A stretch of DNA of 64,000 bases from Serripes groenlandicus. Its lineage: Eukaryota; Mollusca; Bivalvia; Cardiida; Cardiidae. The stretch spans positions 46,450,794 to 46,514,793 of the forward strand of contig JASEVX010000001.1 of assembly GCA_031761405.1 (NCBI GenBank). The letters are read 5' to 3'. The notes under the pieces are model-generated. The model was not told where the DNA came from, ran no database searches, and worked only from the letters and a program-made list of their open reading frames with translations. Shown here piece by piece: positions 55,501 through 63,735 of the stretch. The stretch's first letter is position 1. The number at the start of each line of letters is the position of its first letter. The position numbers and the translations under genes were made by a program.

Positions 55501-57318
55501 CTAATTTCACTTTGGAAATAGTAAGCTTTCTGCCAATATATCAGTGCATTTCAAATAATAATAATATTATTAACATCAACAAATTACTGAAATATTGCAG
55601 AAGTCACCTACTGACAATTTTGACATGTGAAATTGAAGTGATGTTTGACTTTGACCATCTAATAAACTAAAAATTACATGATGTGAATAATCAATAATAG
55701 TTCTCTATCACACACCAAGTTTCATAAACCTCTTTATTTACCATGTAATCCAGTTGTTTGATATTAACATACAGTTCCATTATCTGCAGTGAAACAGGTA
55801 AAAAGAGTCATAATTTGATCAACAGACATACAGTTGAACACAGTTAAACCGGATGCCGTTAATCCGGAAAATTTGCGACCTGGACATAAAATTCAAGGAT
55901 CGGATTTTTTATACTTTATAATTCTCCAATAATACGGAAATTCGCGTTCCCGATTCGGAGGGAACGGAGCTACCATTTACACATAAAATCCGCTTCATTA
56001 GTCCGTAAGTCCAAACATGTAAATGTTTTTTGTTCTCTCAATCGCCGGATTATACTAATTGCATAAATCTTGTCGTGTCTCATAGTTTTCTAAGTATGTC
56101 TGTCTGTCCTAACAATATGTGTTAAAAGCTGTGTACTGTATATAATGTAATAGGGCTGTTCGATTATTGGCTAGAATGTGTTTACTTTGATTAGCAGTCA
56201 TAAAATAGCAGCCAATCAGGCGTTATTGTCAACATGATCTAAAATGATTTTGAGATTTAAATTTCGACATATTGACCCAGAGACAAGTGCAGATCTGACA
56301 AAAAATAATAAGCCGTTTCATATTTGTATATTTTGATGTTCAATTTTTTTCAAATTAATGATTATAACAGTTTTTTACGTTTGTTTTATCCAGTTGTATA
56401 CCTCATGATTAAGCTTTGCTTACGACAAACAACCTAGAGGTAAATACAACTTGAAGAGATCAAATCATACTGACAGTTTTAAATTGTTAAACTATTTGCA
56501 TTCACCGCAATTATAATCATAATATTGGGTTCGATACTTTGACTCCCAAGATGACAATTTTGTGTCGGTAAAATTTCTATCCAAAATCGTTAATCAAGAC
56601 ACGTTTAACAAACCCGGTAGATCTAAGAGGGTTTGTTGTTTTTGATACAAAAAGAAGATTCGCAATCCAGACTTTTTTCTCTGGTAACGAAAGTGTCCGG
56701 ATTAACGAGGTTCGACTGTATATAAAAGTTTGGGTCATTAATCATGATTCCTACAAAGTACAGTCCGTTGACTTGAAGCATGAATTCGTTGACTTGAAGC
56801 ATGAATTCATAGCAATCATTGCAGCAGAAGACTTTGAAAATAAATACTCAAACATATGGAAAATCTCTATAATTGTAGGTATAATAACTGAAAAAGGTTG
56901 AAAACATTGTGGCAGAAGAAGAAATTGCTCAATGTCGTCTGCTGCAGATGCACCAAAATGCATATATAGGTGGGAAAGGGTTACAAAGTAAATGTAATAA
57001 GTAAGAATGTGACAATATTATGAATTAATTAATAATATTCTTTAAAGGAATTTTCTTCATAAATATGAATAACTAAAAACATTAAAAAATAAAAAAACAA
57101 TAGTTAACAAGAGCATAACTAAACATCAACACAACAATACCTACCTAATATTGACCTTCCTTGTAAACTGAAAGTTTATTAACAAAAAAATAAAATGCGT
57201 TAACAAGTTCATAATAAAATTGTTTTTCTCAATTTTCCGTTTTTAAAATATAAATAATAATTTGACAAGCAGAAAACTGTAACACTTGATGAAGTTGAAA
57301 CTACTCCAAATGAACAAT

Positions 57319-57353
<35 letters not shown>

Positions 57354-60300
57354 AGTTGTCCAAGACACTTTTCCTGAAATAACCATGATTTAAGATAACT
57401 AAGAATCTATATGAATTTAATATGATAAAGAAAGAAATAATAAGGATACATTAAACAGGCAAACAAATTCAGACATTCTGGAAAAGGAAAAAAAATATTA
57501 TATTACATTTACCTTCTTGTTTAGCCATTTTCTGCGAGCCAGGTAAAATATCTTTTTGGCACTTCTTCTCCTATGTGTATATTTGTGTGGGACACATACA
57601 ATCTGTTCAATAAAAAAAACCAGTAATGAATACTATGTTAACTGGCTTAAGAAAATAAAGAACTGTTCTAGTTGTGAGAGAAAATAGTGAATCTTAAATG
57701 TTCAATTTTCTGTGTTATAGAAATTTGTATTTTAATAACTTAGTATATTGTGATAGAATTATTGCAAAGTATGTGATTTACGCATAAAATAATTCGAATC
57801 TATTTAGACTAATAAGAAAGCTTAAAATAACATTTGTTGTAATCTAATTAGTCACATTGAAAAAGAAAGACAATGGCGAAGTGATTCCTATGTGTGAAAC
57901 ATGACATTGGCAAGGCAGGGCAACACAAAATGGTTACAGTTTTAACCCTCCCTGTCCAACAAACAACAATTCTGCTGCAGACAACTTTGAAAACATCTAT
58001 GCAAGTATATTGCAAATCCATTGAAATGTAAGAATTTTATTGAATAAAATAGGAAAATCAGCGACCGAAAGGGATATTACTCATGAGCAATATTAATATT
58101 TTCAAAAGTCGTCCACTACACTTGCTTCTGAATGTGGGAAAAAGTTAAAACCCAAACATAAATTTTGCAATTTGACATAAAGGATGAAGAGGCACTGAAT
58201 CATAATTACCTTCTTCTTAACACACCACACTGGTTTCTTGCGCTTCACTTCTTCAATACGAGTCTCTTCAAAGCACTATAATCATGAAGAAATTTTTAAA
58301 ATCTATACACAAATTCTAGTATAACTAGAAATATCACTGAAGGTGATGAATATCCCCAGCTGGTGCCTGACAATATACATATGTATGAGAAATTCAAGGG
58401 GCCATAACTCATTTAAAAATAATTCCAGTGCAACACGCCAACAATATGCACAACTAGGCTTGGTATCAATCATTCTTGTGAAGTTATATTGAATTCTGAC
58501 CAAAGGTTGTTGAGAAATAGTGTTCACAAGAAATGTCCACAGACCGACTAACAGGCGTGACTCCTATATAGCCCCCATAAACTATGTATCTGGGGATATA
58601 ATAATTCCAGTGCAACACGCCCACAATATGCACAACTAGGCTTGGTATCAATCATTCTTGAGAATGTATATTGAATTGTGACCAAGGGTTGCTGAGAAAT
58701 AGCATTCACAAAATATTGACAAATATGTAATATGTATGAGATTTTTCAAGGGGCCATAACTCATTTAAAAATAATTCAGTGCAACACGCCCACAATATGC
58801 ACAACTAGGCTTGGTATCAATCATCCTTGTGAAGTTATATTGAATTATGAGAAAGGGTTGCTGAGAAATAGTGTTCACAAAATATGGACATATATGTAAT
58901 GTGTATGAGAAATTCAAGGGGCCATAACTCATTTAAAAATAATTCCAGTGCAACATGTCTACCATATGCACAACTAGGCTTGGTATCAATTGTTCCTGTG
59001 AAGTTATATTGAATTGTGACCAAGGGTTGCTGAGAAATAGTGTTCACAAAATATGGACATATATGTGTAATATGTATGAGAAATTCAAGGGGCCACAACT
59101 CATTTAAAAATAATTCCAGTGCAACACGCCCACAATATGCACAACTAGGCTTGGTACCAATCGTTCTTGTGAAGTTATATTGAATTGTGACCAAGGGTTG
59201 CTGAGAAATAGTGTTCACAAGAAATGTCTACAGAGCAACGGACCGACCCGACCGAATGACAAGCGTGACTCCTATATAGCCATGCCATGATAAGTTCGTT
59301 TACTGTGATAACATGCAGTAATCATATATTGTAAATAATTCATGGTTTTATCAAATTCGTATTGTGCATACAAAACACATGATTTTCACTTGTAAAACTC
59401 AAGAGCATCACTATTCTGCAGTTTTAACATTGGATTCAATTTTGAAGCTAGACATTTCTGCAGACCTTTGAAAACATTATGCAAAAGAAGAAATTTTTCT
59501 CACAATGATCCTTTTGCAACAATAATTTCAATTTATTATACTTCATTTATTCAGATGTAGATTTTTTTTTGGCCTACATGTTTTAAAAGTTGTCTGCTGC
59601 AGATTTGTTGTATGAAGGTAGGAGGGTTTAAAGACACATCTATATCAACAAAAAAGTACCTTTATGCGGGTAATATCTGAATATAGAGCTGTGTAGACCA
59701 TATCAATTTGATCATTATCAACTTCGTTTCCTAAAGCTGGCCAATCGAGAGTTGTCAATTCTGGCTTGTGCTGGTAGGCACACAGTGATGTGCTGTCATT
59801 ATTGTGCTTCTGTATATGGTCATAACACAATTTGGCACCTTCTTTGTTCACATGAAGTCCATCTACTGAAAGATGCTCTTCAGCCTACAGATAATTTAAT
59901 CACACATGATTTGAAAATAAAATAAATTCAGGCAAACAAAAATAAAGTACAAATGTGTTAATCTGGGCCCTAGTCAATGGAACAGCATACATACATTTTA
60001 TAACACAAAATTCAAAGCACTGACATCACATAATAGTTATTGTTAAACTTTACACACCTCAATTTGATGAAAATGTCTACAAAATATCATTAAGCTACTA
60101 CAATAAATATTTTAATAATATATAGTGCTTATTTGACAAAGGTGCAACAAAATCATTAGACAAATAATAAATGGTTTAATTTAACTTCAAATTTATAAGA
60201 GTTTGAAAGAGCAAAGGCATCGACTTTAAATAAATCGGCAACTGAAAAGGTGACGAGACGAATGACAGAGAATGATTCTGATATGTCATCTTGCCAAGCG

Positions 60301-61904
60301 AGGCAGAAAACACATTTAAATATCCTAATGAAAAAAACATTAGTATATAAATCTAATTCGGAACATTATTCGTCTGTAAATATCGTCAAAATAAAAGCCT
60401 GATTTTATTCATCTGAATCTGACACTAGTTATTGAACAGCTTGAATCTGTATTCATGCATTCTGAAATATTAACAAACCAAAACAGTTTTCTCTTAATTT
60501 AAAACAAGTTACATAAATCTTATTATTAATTTAATTATTATTAATTATTGGCATATATTATAAATTTGAACAAAGACCTTATGTGTTATTAGGTCTTTGA
60601 TTTGAAAGAGTCACAGTTCATGAAATGTTCCCAAGTAAGCACTTTATTTTACGTGTAAATGTTATTAACTCTATCCCACATGCAACAAATCTAGGCAACA
60701 ATTTGAAAAAATCTCAATAAAAGTAAGTACAATCATTGTTAAAATTGAGTTCAAAACATTGTGGCAAGAGAGTATTTACTACCATGTTTTCAGAAGTAGT
60801 CTGCTGCAGATTCATAAAAATGCATATGCAAGAATGAAGGGTTGAAACAGGGACATAGATAAGAGGGATAGGCAACTCCACCTGTATACCTGTTATCTGG
60901 TTAAAATATCACACATAGAAATAAAATTGTCCAAATTTTCACATTTTGTAGCAAATAAAACTTTGAAGGCACATTTGGCACATAAACAAAACATACATAT
61001 TCTGAAAGCTTAACATCTCAACTAAAGTTAGAGATACAATGAACAACTTGAATTTCTTTGTATTTTGAACACTGACTGGCTTAAAAGACACTGATATCGG
61101 GATTTCTGAATAATAATTATTTTTTTTCCAAAAATTATTAGACCGACATTTTTCATAAGGATAACATATTAATATTAAAACATGTAGTATATTAAAATAG
61201 TTTTATATACTGCAATAGAAGAATGTTAAAACTTCCAGTATTTTTATTTTTTATTTTCATATCTTCAATAGTTTTTTAGTTTTACTTGCTACAAATGTTG
61301 GCACGGGTGATATTTCAGTATACAGTTTAGTTACCTATCCCTCTTATATATGTCCCTGGTTGAAACATTAAATTTCTTATGTGTGATATATACACACACA
61401 CACACACTTTTCAAACAATTACAGTAAAATAAAACCTACCAAAAAATTCCCACAACTCAGGAACCTGACATAAGGCGTATGAAGGCTGATATCCTGTAAC
61501 ATGACATTGGCCCCCTTGATCCACTTTCGTATTGGTACTAACTCCTGGTCTCGGTAGGTAGGACACTTCCGTTGGTTTGGTCCCCTTGGGAGAATCTCAC
61601 AAAGAACAATCTCTGTGCACGGAGAGAGCTCATGAACCATGTCACAAACTTCCGTTACATTCCTATGAATATATAGAATAATTAAATAATAATCATATCA
61701 TATCAAGTTTACTCTTTACCTTTATGTTGCTAAATTACCGTTAGGCCAGTTTGAAAACCTTACAATCTTACTTATATTGGCTTTTACATGTGCATGTTCT
61801 TCTAAATGAATCCCCTTGAAGTGTTACCTTTTCAGATCCCACATCAGATCATGTATAAAAAAAAAACTTTTCAAAGTGGTGGTATAAACATCCTTTAATT
61901 TACT
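49476..61904 (-). CDS. Multi-exon SGNH hydrolase-like gene with internal 2A peptide (gene-level entry)
   Basis: Twelve - strand exons were found by eye. All have AG acceptors and GT donors except that the first visible exon has an unresolved 5' edge, and every junction keeps one reading frame (phases 2,0,0,0,0,2,0,0,0,1,0 in order). The product has the second half of an SGNH/GDSL-like fold (EIVLCEILPRG; DGLHVNKEG, the block holding the catalytic Asp-x-x-His pair). Lys/Arg-rich exons follow, then a short CPEC-containing exon, a hydrophobic exon ending DVEQNPGP and a last visible exon. SGNH domains of this style and 2A motifs both occur in invertebrate retroelement ORFs, but here the frame is spread over consistent introns. 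That points to a spliced host or transposon gene. The N-terminal part with the GDS serine motif was not found; it may lie upstream of the window or have been missed. No stop codon was identified after the last visible exon, so the gene must continue toward lower coordinates. Confidence 0.7.
50202..50383 (-). CDS. SGNH-2A gene, exon ending in a 2A ribosome-skipping motif
   Basis: 182 nt; acceptor atattgttttgtag, donor CCG|GTAAGT. Two phase bases plus 60 codons; the frame used here is the one that matches the neighbouring phases and is open throughout. It contains hydrophobic stretches (SLFQLMTIGLLC; MYFVLMLLLVE) and ends NRLRLLMSNDVEQNPGP. The last eight residues match the 2A consensus D(V/I)ExNPGP at every fixed position, preceded by the usual Leu-rich segment. 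2A causes the ribosome to skip the Gly-Pro bond, releasing the upstream chain and continuing with Pro. The splice donor follows immediately after the Pro codon. The two Met residues (MTIGLL.., MYFVLM..) could also serve as internal starts giving a signal-peptide-like 2A leader as known from sea urchin. Confidence 0.75.
51657..51744 (-). CDS. SGNH-2A gene, 88-nt exon, downstream duplicate
   Basis: Acceptor atatttaacag, donor AAG|GTAATT. AISIQLSNENHGPSFGRRTH, SENQVSFCE plus one base. That G joins GG of the next exon to make Gly, in frame with the 2A exon. Confidence 0.65.
52467..52554 (-). CDS. SGNH-2A gene, 88-nt exon, upstream duplicate
   Basis: Appears identical to 51657-51744, 810 bp away, with identical acceptor and donor. 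88 nt is not a multiple of three, so using both copies would shift the frame; only one can be used for the continuous product. Confidence 0.6.
53044..53341 (-). mobile_element. Full-length tRNA-derived SINE, - orientation
   Basis: attgattgattgggatttaa tail, cacacaacaatcttcccaaa, cccattggtggaagacgaat, inverse B box caggattcaaactcacaacc and head gactgagctactgggactcgg. It is in an intron of the SGNH-2A gene and is the source of the truncated 52237-52278 copy created by the duplication. Confidence 0.8.
53531..53599 (-). CDS. SGNH-2A gene, 69-nt CPEC exon
   Basis: Acceptor ttttatattcag, donor AAA|GTTAGT. 23 codons, phase 0/0: VSRYLCPECNINVIHPRKYK, EDK. The CPEC pair followed by IH could be half a zinc site. 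Confidence 0.65.
53618..53995. mobile_element. Two PAL family copies in intron
   Basis: 53624-53810 (TTAACCCTTTCCCACATACA to cagatttgtcatatgttggt) and 53818-53992 (ttaaccttttcccacttgtc to gcagatttgttgcatgaggg). They are head to tail, separated by about 10 bp. Confidence 0.6.
54000..54425. other. Intron sequence
   Basis: AT-rich, no separate feature supported. Confidence 0.35.
54427..54513 (-). CDS. SGNH-2A gene, 87-nt exon
   Basis: Acceptor attgtcatttcag, donor GTG|GTATGA. 29 codons, phase 0/0: KRSCSLEPKRTVPQKTAVQ, LAVLKKPPVV. Basic and Pro-rich, likely disordered. Confidence 0.65.
54864..54957 (-). CDS. SGNH-2A gene, 94-nt exon
   Basis: Acceptor tattaactag, donor TTG|GTAAGA. One phase base plus 31 codons: NLNSQSEFLVVNLSVDVAV, QIPASKVSGAFL. 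Beta-strand-like alternation; family unknown. Confidence 0.65.
55139..55467. mobile_element. MITE with ccctaccgg ends in intron
   Basis: It starts aacaagtaactgtaggattg, ataatcccctaccgg and ends gccggtaggggactaataa. An internal 12-bp tandem (agatggactgac, four times at 55374-55420) is present. The same ends occur on the longer element at 39888-40802. Confidence 0.65.
55831..56718. mobile_element. 888-bp pogo/Tigger-like non-autonomous element
   Basis: The left end is CAGTTGAACACAGTTAAACC, with aatccgga following. The right end on the - strand is CAGTCGAACCTCGTTAATCC. Flanked by TA on both sides. CAGT(C/T)GAACnnnGTTAATCCGGA is the pogo/Tigger (Tc1/mariner) terminal pattern. No DDE transposase frame remains. 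In the intron between exons 54864-54957 and 57145-57167. Confidence 0.75.
56795..56990. mobile_element. PAL family copy in intron
   Basis: gaattcatagcaatcattgc, gcagaagactttg to atgtcgtctgctgcagatgc, aggtgggaaagggtta. A 23-bp local duplication (gttgacttgaagcatgaatt) lies directly before it at 56767-56808. Confidence 0.6.
57145..57167 (-). CDS. SGNH-2A gene, 23-nt microexon
   Basis: Acceptor ttaataaactttcag, donor TAG|GTAGGT. FTRKVNI plus two bases that complete Arg with the leading G of the next exon. Length and phase fit exactly, which is why such a small exon is accepted. Confidence 0.5.
57321..57353. repeat. Poly-C run, 33 bases
   Basis: Uninterrupted C homopolymer inside an intron, 154 bp from the 23-nt microexon. 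Likely to vary in length and to be a sequencing weak point. Confidence 0.9.
57513..57602 (-). CDS. SGNH-2A gene, 90-nt basic exon
   Basis: Acceptor ttttttattgaacag, donor AAG|GTAAAT. 30 codons, phase 0/0: IVCVPHKYTHRRRSAKKIF, YLARRKWLNKK. Arg/Lys-rich. Confidence 0.65.
57945..58147. mobile_element. PAL family copy in intron
   Basis: ttaaccctccctgtccaaca, tctgctgcagacaac to agtcgtccactacac, gaatgtgggaaaaagttaa. Confidence 0.55.
58210..58275 (-). CDS. SGNH-2A gene, 66-nt basic exon
   Basis: Acceptor tgattatag, donor AAG|GTAATT. 22 codons, phase 0/0: CFEETRIEEVKRKKPVWCV, KKK. Very basic end, possibly a nuclear localisation segment. Confidence 0.65.
58303..59285 (-). repeat. Intronic tandem array, ~150-180-bp unit, five to six units
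   Basis: Repeated blocks: aattcaaggggccataactc, atttaaaaataattccagtg, caacacgcccacaatatgca, caactaggcttggtatcaat, cttgtgaagttatattgaat, gctgagaaatagtgttcaca. A unit end (ggcgtgactcctatatagcc) occurs at 58553 and again at 59264, so the array is made of two blocks. The open frames on the - strand are repeat-derived. Confidence 0.75.
59440..59635. mobile_element. PAL family copy in intron
   Basis: acatttctgcagacctttga, caaaagaagaaatttttctc and mirror gatccttttgcaacaataat; ends agttgtctgctgcagatttg. Confidence 0.55.
59660..59884 (-). CDS. SGNH-2A gene, catalytic Asp/His exon
   Basis: 225 nt, phase 0 to 0; acceptor attatctgtag, donor AAG|GTACTT. 75 codons starting AEEHLSVDGLHVNKEGAKLC. D-G-x-H followed by a Gly fits the SGNH block V Asp-His dyad, and joins the preceding CGNFL naturally. 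The second half (LTTLDWPALGNEVDND, MVYTALYSDITRIK) is acidic and not recognised. Confidence 0.75.
59885..61439. other. Large intron of the SGNH-2A gene
   Basis: No coding exon recognised. It contains a PAL copy (60664-60845: ttaactctatcccacatgca to gtctgctgcagattcat) and an (AC)n run of about 9 repeats at 61390-61407. The phrase 'acctatccctcttatatatgtccctggttgaaac' region (61330-61365) is inverse to 60842-60890 (ggttgaaacagggacatagataagagggatagg), giving ends of a 520-bp foldback element. Confidence 0.45.
60843..61368. mobile_element. Foldback MITE with ~28-bp inverted ends in intron
   Basis: The left end is gttgaaacagggacatagat, aagagggatagg. The right end is cctatccctcttatatatgt, ccctggttgaaac, the near-exact inverse. 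The interior is AT-rich without frames. Confidence 0.6.
61440..61662 (-). CDS. SGNH-2A gene, SGNH core exon
   Basis: 223 nt: acceptor atatattcatag, donor TTG|GTAGGT. One phase base plus 74 codons. It contains NVTEVCDMVHELSPCTEIVL, then CEILPRGPNQRKC and later VRFLSCGNFL. The strand-turn 'vlceilPRG' followed by N is the usual SGNH pattern; the other two frames have stops. Confidence 0.75.
61828..61904 (-). CDS. SGNH-2A gene, most upstream visible exon (5' edge unresolved)
   Basis: Donor AAAAG|GTAACA. The open frame upstream reads LKDVYTTTLKSFFF, then IHDLMWDLKR across the junction, back to an in-frame stop at 61905-61907. It leaves two bases (AG) that pair exactly with the single leading G of the next exon. 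No good acceptor is visible, so the 5' boundary is uncertain. The HDLMWDLKR segment resembles the helix before the block III strand in SGNH domains. Confidence 0.5.
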
Positions 61905-61907
61905 TTA

Positions 61908-62857
61908 CTTCATACTATTCTTTCTCTGTAGTGTGTTGTATTCATGCTTCCCATCAGAGCTCCGGGTAAAATAATTCCACTCCCCCACCCCCCTTTCGTT
62001 TTTGAAAAATATGAAATTTGAACACTTTAAAACAAATATGTATACACAAATTTCTTGTTTATTTCCGGTTACCTTGCATAGATGGTTGCATAACAGTGTC
62101 ATCGCTCAATAATGTCAATGTAGAAGTACTTTACAAATCATAGTTTGCCAAATTTTGCGTACAGACATAATCAATGCATGTTTACATTGCTCGGTCGTAC
62201 TTAAAAATGTTCGACCCGTAATCCAATATTGTACTTACTAGAAAATGGTTGGTGACGCACAGAAGATTATTTCTCATTATAGTTCTGTTTGTACGGTTAA
62301 CAATGCTTTGTCTACATACAAATAAACATTTTACTAAATAAAAATGTATTTCTTGTTTTTGAATTACCATGAAAATATATCAACCATAATTAGAGAAATC
62401 CATTTGTAGGTAAGTATGCATTAGCATTTGTCTTCAAAGGTTAAGTTTGCGTTATGTTGCAGCTAGCCACTACTTTTCTCAATTATACAAATCATTAAAT
62501 GAAGTAGAGTTCGCCCCTGTGCCACATCGAGGCCCAACACATCCAACTTCGACAGGGGTTTCATTTTATTTATTACCGAGTTCATACATAAATATTATAC
62601 ATGTTACACAAAATATTCCACATAGTACACAGCAGGTTTGGAAAATAAGGTATTTCTTCTTCGACTTAAATTTATATAAGCTTTGATTGCTTAGTTGAGT
62701 TTTTGAAGATATGCCTTAATTTACTTTTGTCATAGTATCCAGCTTGCCATTTGTGAAAATATAGGCGATGGGTTTAATGCCGAAGACGGGTCCTGATGAG
62801 GTTTTGTTTGGAAAAACCTCGCTCTCACTCCACAGAACTAACAGGTAACACTGCTGA
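61908..62857. other. Upstream flank of SGNH-2A gene, no convincing exon
   Basis: Two donor-like sites on the - strand (CAAG|GTAACC near 62069 and CTA|GTAAGT near 62240) follow open stretches, but their phases do not join the next exon without a stop. A promoter or first exon was not recognised. Confidence 0.35.
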
Positions 62858-63163
62858 TTATAAGCCATATGAGATCATTTCTTCGGCGAGTGTGGACGAA
62901 GTCACACGGTTTTCTAATAATAATAGTCTCCCACATTTAGCAAACATCAGGTTTTTTAAAAGGGACCATTCTCGTTTTGTATCATATATATTTATTGGGG
63001 TAGTGCCACTTCCCCTTTTCTCACCAAAATGATTCAACAGAAGAGTCAGTTTCTGGAGTCCAAATTTAGCTTTCTCCTGAACTGACTTTGGGATTTTTTC
63101 CAGTGTAAAAATAGTCTGCATTAATTTATATTTACACAATGAAACTGTTGAGTAATAAAACAT
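62858..63163 (-). pseudogene. hAT-like / ZNF862-like fragment
   Basis: A 101-codon - strand frame. The part FGLQKLTLLLNHFGEKRG, then TKREWSLLKNLMF, follows the pattern 'L..LLNHFG' and 'REW..LK..M' seen in hAT-derived ZNF862-like proteins of molluscs (family knowledge, not searched). It ends at a stop 40 codons later. There is no start context or terminal repeat, so probably a transposase remnant; alternatively an exon of an unseen gene. Confidence 0.4.
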
Positions 63164-63291
63164 CGAATTCTAATTATTGACATCAATAACATTTCCATTT
63201 ATAAGCACCTTTAATGTTGCATAATGATTTGAAACAGTGTATATCGTTTGTAACAGTTTGAAAATTACAAACGGTCCGAAACGAAAATAAA

Positions 63292-63595
63292 ACAAGAGCG
63301 CCAAATGTCACAATATACGCCCGTCCTGTATAGTGATAATTGTTATGGAGCTGACAAGACCAATTTTAGGTAATTTCTATAATCAAAGGGTGATAACTCT
63401 TGATTGACTAAAGCGATATGGCTAGTTATCGAACTTGTCCGAGATATTATCCCAATACACATTCTGACAAAATTTGGGGATGATTGGACAAAGGCTTCTA
63501 AAGTTATTGAGCTGACAACATACTGGACGCCGCCCGCCCGTACGCCGCAGGTACAACTATAATACGATCCGTTTTTTCAAAACGGGCCTATAAAA
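63292..63595 (-). mobile_element. Single-unit copy of the 19175-19872 repeat, - orientation
   Basis: On the + strand it starts aacaagagcgccaaatgtca and ends ccgttttttcaaaacgggcc, tataaaa. It has one interior unit (attgactaaagcgatatggc; ctaaagttattgagctgaca). Confidence 0.75.
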
Positions 63596-63604
63596 ACTTA
63601 TCAA

Positions 63605-63735
63605 TTAGCCGTTCAGACTAGACTGACTGGGACCGATTAAAAATGTTAGACTGATCAACTAGTAATAAGCAAATGTTCAGACCAGACTGGGACCGATTAA
63701 AAAATGTCAGACTGGTCAAGTAGTAATTAGCAAGC
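63605..63735. repeat. ~60-bp tandem duplication
   Basis: cagactagactgactgggac, cgattaaaaatgttagactg, atcaactagtaataagca is followed by a near copy, cagaccagactgggaccgat and so on, to agtaattagca. Confidence 0.7.

Noticed and set aside
58303..59218. Repeated 74- and 127-codon frames on the - strand
   Set aside because: They are translations of the intronic tandem array.
61806..61816. GGGGATTCA on the - strand as the SGNH GDS serine motif
   Set aside because: It lies in the intron after the 61828 donor, and read-through meets a stop (GTAACA gives TAA in frame).
62045..62370. Two donor-ended frames as upstream exons of the SGNH-2A gene
   Set aside because: Their phases give a stop or mismatch when joined to 61440-61662 or 61828; kept only as unresolved.
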